Of a stretch of 64,000 bases of DNA, positions 34,193 to 42,625 are shown piece by piece; the stretch's first letter is position 1, and each line of letters starts with the position of its first letter. Both the position numbers and the translations under genes were made by a program. The notes beneath the pieces are model-generated. The model was not told the origin of the DNA, ran no database searches, and was given only the letters and a program-made list of their open reading frames with translations. Source of the DNA: LMUY01 sp965199165 (GTDB lineage: Bacteria > Pseudomonadota > Alphaproteobacteria > Acetobacterales > Acetobacteraceae); NCBI GenBank assembly GCA_965199165.1, contig OZ240681.1:434001-498000 (forward strand). The letters run 5' to 3'.

Positions 34193-35062
34193 ATGGACGT
34201 GATGTCGCGCATCGAACAGAGCTTGGCCGCGGCGCTTGCCCGGGGCGATCACCCGGGCTGTCCGCCCAGGTTGGCGGCGGCGATGCACTATGCGGTCTTT
34301 CCCCGCGGCGCGCGCATCCGGCCGCGCCTGTGCCTGGCGGTCGCGGCGGCCTGCGGGGAGGATCGTCCGGAGATCGCGGCCGCAGCGGCGGCGGCCATCG
34401 AGCTCTTGCATTGCGCCTCCCTGGTGCATGACGACCTGCCCTGCTTCGACGACGCCGACATCCGCCGCGGTCGCCCCTCGGTCCATCGCGCGTTTGGTCA
34501 GCCGTTAGCGGTGCTGGCGGGGGACGCGCTGATCGTGCTCGCCTTCCAAACCCTGGCGCACGGCGCCATCGCCGCCCCCGCCCGCTTGCCGGCCTTGCTC
34601 GGGACCATCGCCGCCTCGGTGGGCCTGCCGTGCGGGATCGTCGCCGGGCAGGCCTGGGAGTGCGAGGACGACGTCGACCTGGCGCAGTATCAGCGGGAGA
34701 AGACCGGCGCCCTGTTCGCCGCCGCCACCGTGGCCGGCGCGGCCGCGGCGGGTGGCGAGGCGGAAGGCTGGCGCGAGGTCGGCATGCGGTTGGGCGAAGC
34801 GTTCCAGGTGGCGGACGACATCCTGGACGCCACCGGCAAGCCGGAGACACTGGGCAAGCCTGCGGGCCAGGACTGCGCCCACGCCCGGCCCAGCGCGGTG
34901 CTGCAGCTCGGGCTGGCCGGCGCCATCACCCGGCTGGAGGACCTGTCCGGCGAGGCGATCGCCGCCGTTCCAGCCTGCCTGGGCCGGTCGGCGCTGCGCA
35001 GCCACATCCGGACGGAGACGATGCGGCTGCTGCCACAGGAGCTTGCCCGGCACGCCGCATGA
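34193..35062 (+). CDS. crtE: Geranylgeranyl diphosphate synthase CrtE
   Basis: CrtE adds isopentenyl diphosphate units to give geranylgeranyl diphosphate for carotenoids and the bacteriochlorophyll tail. The 289-aa prenyltransferase has the first Asp-rich motif in LVHDDLPCFDDADIRRG and the second in FQVADDILDATG. The ATG at 34193 has GAGGG about seven bases upstream. An in-frame start at 34154 would lie inside the PpsR site. The stop overlaps the crtF start (ATGA). Confidence 0.96.
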   Translation: MDVMSRIEQSLAAALARGDHPGCPPRLAAAMHYAVFPRGARIRPRLCLAVAAACGEDRPEIAAAAAAAIELLHCASLVHDDLPCFDDADIRRGRPSVHRAFGQPLAVLAGDALIVLAFQTLAHGAIAAPARLPALLGTIAASVGLPCGIVAGQAWECEDDVDLAQYQREKTGALFAAATVAGAAAAGGEAEGWREVGMRLGEAFQVADDILDATGKPETLGKPAGQDCAHARPSAVLQLGLAGAITRLEDLSGEAIAAVPACLGRSALRSHIRTETMRLLPQELARHAA

Positions 35063-36183
35063 TCACGGCCGTCCCGGATACGGGCCTGCCCTGGCGCGAG
35101 AGGCTGTTCGCCTGGCGCGACCGCATGGTGGCAAGCCCGCGCTTCCGTCGGTGGGCGACCGCGTTCCCGCTGACGCGACCGGTCGCACGCCGCCGGACCC
35201 GGGCGTTGTTCGACCTGTGCGCCGGGTTCGTCTACTCGCAGGTCCTGCTCGCCTGCGTGCAGCTCGACCTGTTCGAGATCCTGGCCGAGCGTCCGGCGCG
35301 ACTGGCGTCCCTGGCGGTTCGGCTGCGCCTAAGCCACGAGGCGGCCGAGCGCTTGTTAGCCGCCGCCACCGCCCTGCGGCTGACGAGCCGGCGCGGCGAG
35401 CTGTACGCGCTCGGCCCGCTCGGCGCAGCGATGGTCGGCAACGCGGCGATCCGGCAGATGGTGCTGCACCACCCCATGCTCTACGCCGACCTGAACGACC
35501 CCGTGGCACTGCTGCGCGGCGAGCAGGGCGGCACCGCACTCGGCAGCTATTGGTCCTACGCAGCCGCGGCGGGCGGGCCGGTGGCGGCCTACTCCGCCCT
35601 GATGGCGGCGTCCCAGCCCCTCGTGTCGGACGAGGTGATCGACGCCTATCCGCTCGGCAAGCACCGCCACCTGATGGACGTGGGAGGTGGCGACGGCAGC
35701 TTCCTCGCCGCAGTGGCCGCGCGCGTGCCCGGTCCGACGCTCACCCTGTTCGACCTGCCGGCCGTGGCCGAGCTGGCCCGGCAACGGTTCGCCGCCTGCG
35801 GTCTGGCGGATCGTGCCAGTGTCGTCGGCGGCAACTTCCTGCAGGACGCGCTCCCGCTGAGTGCCGACGTCATCTCCCTCGTGCGGGTCGTGCATGACCA
35901 TGACGACTCGGACGCCGTGGCGATCCTGCGCGCGGTGCGGGCGGCGCTGCCCGCGGGCGGTGTGGTGCTGTTGGCCGAGCCGATGGCGGAGACGGCAGGC
36001 GCCGAGCCCGTAGGAGACGCCTATTTCGGCTTCTACCTGCTGGCGATGGGACAAGGGCGCCCGCGCACGGCGGCCAGGTTGATGGCCATGCTCGGTGACG
36101 CGGGCTTCGCCGACGCGCAGCTCCGCCACACCCGGACCCCCTTGTTGACCCGCGTCATTTCCGCGACTGTAAATTCACGTTGA
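35059..36183 (+). CDS. crtF: Hydroxyneurosporene O-methyltransferase CrtF
   Basis: CrtF methylates the C-1 hydroxyl of carotenoids using S-adenosylmethionine. The 374-aa protein has an N-terminal dimerisation/winged-helix part (FVYSQVLLACVQLDLFEIL) and a methyltransferase domain with the SAM loop HLMDVGGGDGSFLAAVA near residue 207 and RVVHDHDD, matching the family's catalytic region. It overlaps crtE by four bases. Its TGA stop lies inside the first PpsR box of the bchC promoter. Confidence 0.95.
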   Translation: MITAVPDTGLPWRERLFAWRDRMVASPRFRRWATAFPLTRPVARRRTRALFDLCAGFVYSQVLLACVQLDLFEILAERPARLASLAVRLRLSHEAAERLLAAATALRLTSRRGELYALGPLGAAMVGNAAIRQMVLHHPMLYADLNDPVALLRGEQGGTALGSYWSYAAAAGGPVAAYSALMAASQPLVSDEVIDAYPLGKHRHLMDVGGGDGSFLAAVAARVPGPTLTLFDLPAVAELARQRFAACGLADRASVVGGNFLQDALPLSADVISLVRVVHDHDDSDAVAILRAVRAALPAGGVVLLAEPMAETAGAEPVGDAYFGFYLLAMGQGRPRTAARLMAMLGDAGFADAQLRHTRTPLLTRVISATVNSR

Positions 36184-36211
36184 CAGCAAAACTTGTAAGT
36201 CTAGCATGACA
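36168..36211. promoter_or_regulatory. Tandem perfect PpsR boxes before bchC
   Basis: Two exact TGT-N12-ACA palindromes lie at 36168-36185 (TGTAAATTCACGTTGACA) and 36194-36211 (TGTAAGTCTAGCATGACA), 8 bases apart and 42 bases before the bchC start. This is the classic arrangement for PpsR/CrtJ at bchC. It should control bchCXYZ and, by read-through, the puf genes. Confidence 0.92.
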
Positions 36212-36253
36212 CCCAAGCGGAGATGCCATCCGCGGCACGGGAAGGGAGGCATC

Positions 36254-37192
36254 ATGGACACGCTCGCTGTTGTACTCTCCGCACCCGAGCACCTGGCATT
36301 GGACCGCATCGATCTGACTGAACCGACCGATGGCGACATCGTCGTCGATGTCGCATGGAGCGGGATCAGCACCGGAACGGAACGGCTGCTGTGGAACGGG
36401 CAGATGCCGCCGTTTCCCGGGATGGGATACCCGCTGGTGCCGGGCTACGAATCGGTGGGGCAGGTCTCGGCCGCGGGCCCGGAGGCTTGCGAGCGGATCG
36501 GCGAGTGGGTCTTCGTTCCCGGTGCGCGGTGTTTCGGGCCCGTGCGCGGCTTGTTCGGCGGGGCAGCCCGCCGTCTGGTGGTGCCGGCCGCACGCGCCGT
36601 CAGCATCGGTGAGACGCTGGGAGAACGCGGCGTGCTGTTGGCGCTGGCCGCCACGGCACGGCATGCGATCGGCGTGCCGGGTGCGGCCCTGCCCGACCTG
36701 ATCGTGGGACACGGCGTGCTCGGACGTGTGCTGGCCCGGCTGACCTTGCTCGCCGGCGGCTCGCCCACGGTGTGGGAACGCAACCCGGCGCGGGCCGGCG
36801 ACGCAGCCGGCTACGCGGTGATCGACCCGGCCTCCGACCCACGCCGTGACTACGCGGCGATCTACGACGCGAGCGGTGATCCGGCATTGCTGGACACGCT
36901 GATCGGCCGGCTGGCACCCGGCGGCGAGGTGGTGTTGGCAGGCTTCTACAGCCAGCCGCTGCAGTTCGCCTTCGCCCCCGCCTTCATGCGTGAGGCGCGC
37001 ATCCGGGTGGCCGCACAGTGGCAGGAGGCCGATCTCGCTTTCGTCACCAAGGCAGCCGGATCGGGCCAACTCTCGCTCGACGGCTTGATCACGCACCGGC
37101 GCGCGCCCGACCAGGCGGCCGATGCCTACCGCACCGCCTTCGACGACCCTGCTTGCCTCAAGATGATTCTCGATTGGAGAGCCTGCGCATGA
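36254..37192 (+). CDS. bchC: Bacteriochlorophyllide dehydrogenase BchC
   Basis: BchC oxidises the C-3 1-hydroxyethyl group of bacteriochlorophyllide with NAD+, giving the 3-acetyl group of BChl a. The 312-aa protein is an MDR-type dehydrogenase with WSGISTGTERLLWNG, the substrate-side GYPLVPGYESVG and a Rossmann region DLIVGHGVLGRVLARL. The catalytic-domain zinc ligands of classic MDR enzymes are not evident, as is usual for BchC. GGGAGG lies six bases before the ATG. Its stop overlaps the bchX start by four bases. Confidence 0.96.
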   Translation: MDTLAVVLSAPEHLALDRIDLTEPTDGDIVVDVAWSGISTGTERLLWNGQMPPFPGMGYPLVPGYESVGQVSAAGPEACERIGEWVFVPGARCFGPVRGLFGGAARRLVVPAARAVSIGETLGERGVLLALAATARHAIGVPGAALPDLIVGHGVLGRVLARLTLLAGGSPTVWERNPARAGDAAGYAVIDPASDPRRDYAAIYDASGDPALLDTLIGRLAPGGEVVLAGFYSQPLQFAFAPAFMREARIRVAAQWQEADLAFVTKAAGSGQLSLDGLITHRRAPDQAADAYRTAFDDPACLKMILDWRACA

Positions 37193-38205
37193 ACGCCACC
37201 GTGAGCCATCCGGTACCCGAACGATCGAACATGACGGCCATCCTGCGGGACGAAGCCGCCGTCGAGCCCGACGCGGTGTCGACGGCAGCCCCGACCAAGC
37301 AGACGCAGGTGATCGCCATCTACGGCAAGGGCGGCATCGGCAAGAGCTTCACCCTCGCCAACCTCAGCTACATGATGGCGCAGCAGGGCAAGCGCGTGCT
37401 GCTGATCGGGTGCGACCCCAAGAGCGACACGACCTCGCTGCTGTTCGGTGGCCGGTCCTGCCCGACGATCATCGAGACGTCCTCCAAGAAGAAGGCTGCG
37501 GGTGAGAAGGTCGCGATCGGCGACGTCTGCTTCATCCGCGACGGCGTGTTCGCGATGGAGTTAGGCGGGCCCGAAGTGGGTCGCGGTTGCGGCGGCCGCG
37601 GCATCATCCATGGCTTCGAGCTGCTCGAGAAGCTGGGCTTCCACGACTGGGGTTTCGACTACGTGCTGCTGGACTTCCTGGGCGACGTGGTGTGCGGCGG
37701 CTTCGGCCTGCCGATCGCGCGTGACATGTGCCAGAAGGTGATCGTCGTCGGGTCCAACGACCTGCAGTCCCTGTATGTCGCCAACAACGTCTGCTCGGCG
37801 GTGGACTACTTCCGCAAGATGGGCGGCAATGTCGGCGTGGCCGGCATGGTCATCAACAAGGATGACGGCACCGGCGAGGCGCAGGCCTTCGCGGACGCGG
37901 TGGGGATCCCCGTGCTCTCGGCCATCCCCGCCAACGAAGACATCCGTCGCAAGAGCGCCAATTACGAGATCGTCGGCGTGCCCGGCGGCCCATGGGCGCC
38001 GATGTTCGAGGCGCTGGCCGAGCAGGTGGCGGTCGCCCCGCCGGTGCGCCCGACGCCGCTGACGCATGACGCGCTGCTGAACCTCTTCAAGGGCGATGCG
38101 GTGGGCCGGGGCGTGGTGCTGCAGCCGGCGACGATGGAGGACATGTGCGCGTCCGCCGTTGCGGTGGCCCGCCCCTCGCTCGAAGTCATCTACGAGGGCG
38201 TGTGA
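37189..38205 (+). CDS. bchX: Chlorophyllide reductase iron protein BchX
   Basis: BchX is the ATP-dependent, NifH-like electron donor of chlorophyllide a reductase, which reduces ring B to the bacteriochlorin. The 338-aa protein has the P-loop YGKGGIGKSFT at about residue 45 and the two cysteines that hold the shared 4Fe-4S cluster, in GRGCGGRG and DVVCGGFGL. The roughly 40-residue N-terminal extension before the P-loop is normal for BchX. It overlaps both bchC and bchY by four bases. Confidence 0.97.
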   Translation: MNATVSHPVPERSNMTAILRDEAAVEPDAVSTAAPTKQTQVIAIYGKGGIGKSFTLANLSYMMAQQGKRVLLIGCDPKSDTTSLLFGGRSCPTIIETSSKKKAAGEKVAIGDVCFIRDGVFAMELGGPEVGRGCGGRGIIHGFELLEKLGFHDWGFDYVLLDFLGDVVCGGFGLPIARDMCQKVIVVGSNDLQSLYVANNVCSAVDYFRKMGGNVGVAGMVINKDDGTGEAQAFADAVGIPVLSAIPANEDIRRKSANYEIVGVPGGPWAPMFEALAEQVAVAPPVRPTPLTHDALLNLFKGDAVGRGVVLQPATMEDMCASAVAVARPSLEVIYEGV

Positions 38206-39701
38206 CGGTGGACGGCGCCATCCTTCCTGCCGATGGCGGCTGCCATGGCGGGCGCGACACGCTGATGCAGGCGGCACGCGCCGCCGGCAAGAGCCAGTCG
38301 ATGGACCGGCTGATGGCGGACTATCCGCGCGGCCCGCATGACCAGCCGCAATCCATGTGCCCGGCCTTCGGTGCGTTGCGCGTCGGGCTGCGGATGCGGC
38401 GCACGGCGACCATCCTCTCCGGCTCCGCCTGTTGCGTATACGGGCTGACCTTCACCGCACATTTCTACGGCGCTCGCCGATCGGTCGGCTACGTGCCGTT
38501 CAATTCCGAGACCCTGGTCAAGGGCCAGCTGTTCGAGGACATCCGCGACGCGGTGTACCAGACGGCCAAACCCGCCGATTACGACACCGTCGTCGTGATC
38601 AACCTGTGTGTGCCGACCGCGTCCGGCGTGCCGCTGGACCGGCTGCCCAAGCAGATCGACGGCGTGCGGGTGATCGGGATCGACGTGCCGGGGTTCGGCG
38701 TGCCGACCCATGCCGAGGCCAAGGACGTGCTGGCCGGCGCGATGCTGCGCTACGCCCGGACCGAGGCCGAGCAAGGCCCGGTGGCCCGGCCGAGCAAGGT
38801 CCAGAGCATGCCCACCGTCAGCCTGGTTGGGGAGTTGTTCCCGGCCGATCCGCCCGGCATCGGCGCCCTGCTGGCGCCCATGGGGCTGGCCGTGGCGCCA
38901 CAGACACCCTGCCGCGAGTGGCGTGACCTGTATGCCGCGCTGGACTGCCAGGTCGTGGCGGCGGTGCACCCCTTCTACACCGCATCCATCCGCGAGTTCC
39001 AAGCCGCAGGCCGCCCGGTCGTCGGTTCCGGCCCGGTCGGGGTGGAGGGGACCGCCGCCTGGCTCGAGGCGGTCGGCGAGGCAGCCGACGTGCCGCGGGC
39101 GAGCATCGATGCGGCCAAGGCGCGTGCCCTGCCCGCCATCCAGGCGGCGCTGGCTGCCAACCCGATCGACGCGCGCATCACCGTGTCCGGCTACGAAGGG
39201 TCGGAGCTGCTGGTGGCTCGGCTGCTGATCGAGGCCGGGGCGGATGTGCCCTACGTCGGCACGGCCTGCCCGCACACGGATTGGGCGGAGGCGGACCGCG
39301 CCTGGCTGGCGGCACGCGGCACCCATGTGCAGTTCCGCGCCAGCCTGGAGCAGGACCTGGCGGCGATGCTGGACGTCCGTCCGGACCTGGCGGTCGGCAC
39401 CACGCCGCTGGTGCAGAAGGCGAAGGAGCAGGGCATCCCGGCGCTCTACTTCACCAACATGGTCTCCGCCCGGCCGCTGTTCGGCGCCGCCGGGGCGGCC
39501 TCCCTCGCCGGGATCGTGGCGGCGCAGACGCGCGGTGCCCCTCGCTTCGCCAGGATGGTCGAGTTCTTCGAAGGCGTCGGGACCAAGGGTGCGGCCGGCT
39601 ATGGCTGGACCGAAAAGCCGCAGGAGCCAGCTGGCGCGCGCGAGCGATACAAGCGGCAACGCCAAGCTGCCGCGCGCGCGACCGAAGCGGTGGGCCACTA
39701 G
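38202..39701 (+). CDS. bchY: Chlorophyllide reductase subunit BchY
   Basis: BchY is one half of the NifDK-like catalytic component of chlorophyllide a reductase. The 499-aa product shows the cluster-ligand stretch QSMCPAFGALRVGLRM and GSACCVYGLTFTAHF, then VVVINLCVPTASGV. The GTG at 38202 overlaps the bchX stop; another GTG two codons on is also possible. It is followed by bchZ four bases after its stop. Confidence 0.96.
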   Translation: MTVDGAILPADGGCHGGRDTLMQAARAAGKSQSMDRLMADYPRGPHDQPQSMCPAFGALRVGLRMRRTATILSGSACCVYGLTFTAHFYGARRSVGYVPFNSETLVKGQLFEDIRDAVYQTAKPADYDTVVVINLCVPTASGVPLDRLPKQIDGVRVIGIDVPGFGVPTHAEAKDVLAGAMLRYARTEAEQGPVARPSKVQSMPTVSLVGELFPADPPGIGALLAPMGLAVAPQTPCREWRDLYAALDCQVVAAVHPFYTASIREFQAAGRPVVGSGPVGVEGTAAWLEAVGEAADVPRASIDAAKARALPAIQAALAANPIDARITVSGYEGSELLVARLLIEAGADVPYVGTACPHTDWAEADRAWLAARGTHVQFRASLEQDLAAMLDVRPDLAVGTTPLVQKAKEQGIPALYFTNMVSARPLFGAAGAASLAGIVAAQTRGAPRFARMVEFFEGVGTKGAAGYGWTEKPQEPAGARERYKRQRQAAARATEAVGH

Positions 39702-39705
39702 GCGC

Positions 39706-41166
39706 ATGCTGGTCCTGGATCATGACCGCGCCGGCGGCTACTGGGGCGCCGTCTACGCCTTCACCGCGATACGCGGCCTGCGCGTCGTCATCGACGGCCC
39801 GGTCGGATGCGAGAACCTGCCGGTGACGGCGGTGCTGCATTACACGGACGGCCTGCCACCGCACGAGCTGCCCGTCGTGGTGACCGGGCTCAACGAAGAC
39901 TCGCTGTCGATGCATGGCACGGAGGGCGCGCTGCGCCGTGCCGCGGCGGTGCAGGACACGGACATGCCGGCGGTTGTCGTCACCGGCAGCATCGCCGAGA
40001 TGATCGGCGGTGGCGTCACGCCCGAGGGCAGCAACCTGCTGCGCTTCATCCCGCGCACGATCGACGAGGACCAGTGGCAGGCGGCCGACCGGGCGATCTT
40101 CTGGCTGTGGAACGAGTTCGGCGCGAAGAAGTCCAAGCCGCGGCCACGCGTGCGCAAGGAGGGGGAGAAGCCCCGCGTCAACATCATCGGGCCGATCTAC
40201 GGCACGTTCAACATGCCGTCCGACCTGGCGGAGATCCGCCGGCTCGTCGAAGGCGTCGGCTGCGAGATCAACCTGGTCTTCCCGCTCGGCTGCCACGTCG
40301 ACGACGTGACGAAGCTACCGGACGCCGACGTCAACATCTGCATGTATCGCGAGTTCGGACGCGCCTTGTGCGAGGAATTGGACCGGCCCTATCTGCAGGC
40401 GCCGATCGGGCTGTTCGCCACGACGAGCTTTCTTCGCACCCTGGGTGAGCTGACGGGCCTGGACCCGGAGCCGTTCATCGAGCGGGAGAAGCACACGACG
40501 ATCAAGCCGATCTGGGACTTGTGGCGCAGCGTCACGCAGGATTTCTTCGCGACCGCATCCTTCGCCGTGGTCGCCACCGAAACCTACACGCGCGGCCTGG
40601 TGAACTTCTTCGGGGACGAGTTAGGCCTGCCCTGCACGTTCCAGTTCAGCCGGACTGCCGGGACGAAGCCGGACAATTCCGCGGTTCGCGAAGCCCTGCG
40701 CGCCACGCCGCCATTGGTGCTCTACGGCTCCTACAACGAGCGGCTGTATGCGGCGGAGCTGGGGAGCCGGTGCATGTACATCCCGGCCTCATTCCCTGGT
40801 GCGGTCATCCGTCGGAGCACGGGCACGCCATACATGGGCTACGCCGGGGCGACCTACCTGGTGCAGGAATACTGCAATGCGTTGTTCGACGCGCTGTTCC
40901 ACGTCCTGCCGCTGGCCACCGACATGGACCGGGCCGAAGCCACGCTGGCCAAGGCGGAGAGCTGGAACGCCGATCCGTGGGACCCCGAGGCGGTCCAGAT
41001 CCTTGACGACTATGTTGAGTCCGAGCCGTTCCTGGTCCGCATCTCCGCCGCCAAGCGGTTGCGCGACCAGGTCGAGCGGGACGCGAGGCTGGCGCGCGAG
41101 GGGCGGATCACCGCAGACCGCGTCGCCCGCTCGCTTGCCGCTCTCGGGGCGGGACGTGCGGCGTGA
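39706..41166 (+). CDS. bchZ: Chlorophyllide reductase subunit BchZ
   Basis: BchZ completes the BchXYZ reductase. The 486-aa protein begins MLVLDHDRAGGYWGAVYAF and has the cluster cysteine in DGPVGCENLPVTAVLHYTDG, with FPLGCHVDDVTKLPDADVN further on. The C-terminal segment after about residue 400 is the usual BchZ tail. After its stop, 99 bases lead to pufB with no pufQ in between. Confidence 0.97.
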   Translation: MLVLDHDRAGGYWGAVYAFTAIRGLRVVIDGPVGCENLPVTAVLHYTDGLPPHELPVVVTGLNEDSLSMHGTEGALRRAAAVQDTDMPAVVVTGSIAEMIGGGVTPEGSNLLRFIPRTIDEDQWQAADRAIFWLWNEFGAKKSKPRPRVRKEGEKPRVNIIGPIYGTFNMPSDLAEIRRLVEGVGCEINLVFPLGCHVDDVTKLPDADVNICMYREFGRALCEELDRPYLQAPIGLFATTSFLRTLGELTGLDPEPFIEREKHTTIKPIWDLWRSVTQDFFATASFAVVATETYTRGLVNFFGDELGLPCTFQFSRTAGTKPDNSAVREALRATPPLVLYGSYNERLYAAELGSRCMYIPASFPGAVIRRSTGTPYMGYAGATYLVQEYCNALFDALFHVLPLATDMDRAEATLAKAESWNADPWDPEAVQILDDYVESEPFLVRISAAKRLRDQVERDARLAREGRITADRVARSLAALGAGRAA

Positions 41167-41265
41167 GCCGCACAACGCAATACCCGTTCGGCACGTCCGA
41201 TCGTGGTGTCTCCCTGCCGCGCGGGATGAGCGCGGCTTTGGCTGCTATCAGGAGGTAAGCTACAA

Positions 41266-41487
41266 ATGTCTGACTATCCCGCCCGAACCGCATCCACGTC
41301 GGGCTTGACCGACGCGGAAGCCCGCGAGTTCCACAGCATCTTCGTCACGAGCTTCATCGTCTTCACCGTGGTGGCGATCGTGGCCCACATCCTGGTGTGG
41401 CAGTGGCGTCCGTGGCTGCCCGGACCAAACGGCTACACGACGTCCATGCTCGACGGCGTGGCGTACCTGAAAACCCTGCTGGCATAA
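41266..41487 (+). CDS. pufB: Light-harvesting 1 beta chain PufB
   Basis: This is the single-helix LH1 beta polypeptide of 73 aa. His41 (IVAHILVWQWRPW) ligates bacteriochlorophyll, and His23 with LTDAEAREFHSIF marks the cytoplasmic end. A strong ribosome site (AGGAGG) precedes the ATG. The C-terminus extends about 20 residues past the usual WRPWLPG end (NGYTTSMLDGVAYLKTLLA). It is the first gene of pufBALMC, 99 bases after bchZ. Confidence 0.96.
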   Translation: MSDYPARTASTSGLTDAEAREFHSIFVTSFIVFTVVAIVAHILVWQWRPWLPGPNGYTTSMLDGVAYLKTLLA

Positions 41488-41498
41488 GGAGCGCAGCC

Positions 41499-41684
41499 AT
41501 GTGGCGTGTTTGGATGCTGTTCGACCCACGGCGCGTGCTGGTCGCACTGTCGGTGTTCTTGTTCGTGCTTGCCTTGCTGATCCACTTCATCCTGCTCAGC
41601 ACGGGCCGCTTCAACTGGTTGGAGGGGCCAACGCGCGCCTCGTCCGCCCAGATGGCGCCGCTCCCACAGGCTGCACCACGGTAG
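41499..41684 (+). CDS. pufA: Light-harvesting 1 alpha chain PufA
   Basis: This is the LH1 alpha polypeptide of 61 aa: WRVWMLFDPRRVLVAL at the N-terminus, one helix with the bacteriochlorophyll ligand His29 (LLIHFILLST) and RFNWLEG at the periplasmic side. The C-terminal tail is short. It starts 11 bases after pufB and is followed by two hairpins before pufL that should protect the pufBA message. Confidence 0.96.
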   Translation: MWRVWMLFDPRRVLVALSVFLFVLALLIHFILLSTGRFNWLEGPTRASSAQMAPLPQAAPR

Positions 41685-41689
41685 TTGGT

Positions 41690-41729
41690 CTCTCCTGGCA
41701 GCGGAGAGGGCCGGGCGTCATGCCCGGCC
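41690..41729 (+). promoter_or_regulatory. Intercistronic hairpins between pufA and pufL
   Basis: Two adjacent stems occur: CTCTCC/GGAGAG at 41690-41708, and a perfect 8-bp GGCCGGGC/GCCCGGCC at 41709-41729 with a 5-base loop. There is no T-run. In Rhodobacter, hairpins here stabilise pufBA RNA against 3' decay so that LH1 is made in excess over the reaction centre. The same role is inferred. Confidence 0.75.
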
Positions 41730-41767
41730 TGATCCGCTGCCGCAACACTCGTCCGGAGGGCTGAGCG

Positions 41768-42592
41768 ATGTCGATGCTGAACTTCGAAGCGAAATACCGC
41801 GTCCGCGGCGGCACATTGGTCGGCGGCGACTTGTTCGATTTCTGGGCGGGGCCGTTCTACGTCGGCTTCTTCGGCGTCACGACGCTGTTCTTCACGACGC
41901 TCGGCACGCTGATGATCATCTACGGGGCGGCGATCGGGCCGACCTGGAACGTCTGGCAGATCAACATCGCACCGCCGGACCTGAAATACGGCCTAGGCTT
42001 CGCACCGCTGGCCGAGGGCGGGCTATGGCAGGTGATCACCATCTGTGCCATCGGCGCGTTCGTCTCGTGGCTTCTGCGCCAGGTGGAAATCTCACGCAAG
42101 CTCGGCATGGGCTACCATGTGCCGTTCGCCTATGGCGTGGCGGTGTTCGCCTACATTACGCTGGTGGTGGTCCGCCCGGTGTTGATGGGGGCATGGGGCT
42201 TCGGCTTCCCCTACGGGATCCTCAGCCACCTCGATTGGGTATCCAACACCGGCTACCAATACCTGCACTTCCACTACAATCCTGCGCACATGCTGGCGGT
42301 GACGTTCTTCTTCACCACGGTGCTGGCGCTGTCGATGCACGGCGGCCTCGTCCTGTCCGCGGCAAACCCGCCCAAGGGCACCTTGGTCAAGACGGCCGAA
42401 CACGAGAACACGTTCTTCCGTGACACGATCGGCTGGTCCATCGGCACGCTCGGCGTGCACCGCCTGGGGTTGTTCCTGGCCTTGTCCGCCGGGTTCTGGA
42501 GCGCGGTCTGCATCGTTATCAGCGGCCCGTTCTGGACACGCGGCTGGCCGGAGTGGTGGGGTTGGTGGTTGAACCTGCCGATCTGGAAATAA
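41768..42592 (+). CDS. pufL: Photosynthetic reaction centre L subunit
   Basis: PufL is the L chain of the type II reaction centre: 274 aa, five membrane helices. The conserved stretch YQYLHFHYNPAHMLAVTFFF contains the special-pair bacteriochlorophyll histidine. Further ligands in GTLGVHRLGLFL and HGGLVLSA contribute to the iron/quinone side. Length and N-terminus (FEAKYRVRGGTLVGGDLFDFW) are typical. Confidence 0.98.
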   Translation: MSMLNFEAKYRVRGGTLVGGDLFDFWAGPFYVGFFGVTTLFFTTLGTLMIIYGAAIGPTWNVWQINIAPPDLKYGLGFAPLAEGGLWQVITICAIGAFVSWLLRQVEISRKLGMGYHVPFAYGVAVFAYITLVVVRPVLMGAWGFGFPYGILSHLDWVSNTGYQYLHFHYNPAHMLAVTFFFTTVLALSMHGGLVLSAANPPKGTLVKTAEHENTFFRDTIGWSIGTLGVHRLGLFLALSAGFWSAVCIVISGPFWTRGWPEWWGWWLNLPIWK

Positions 42593-42625
42593 GCCAACCG
42601 AAACGAGGATGGGGGAAGAAGCGCC

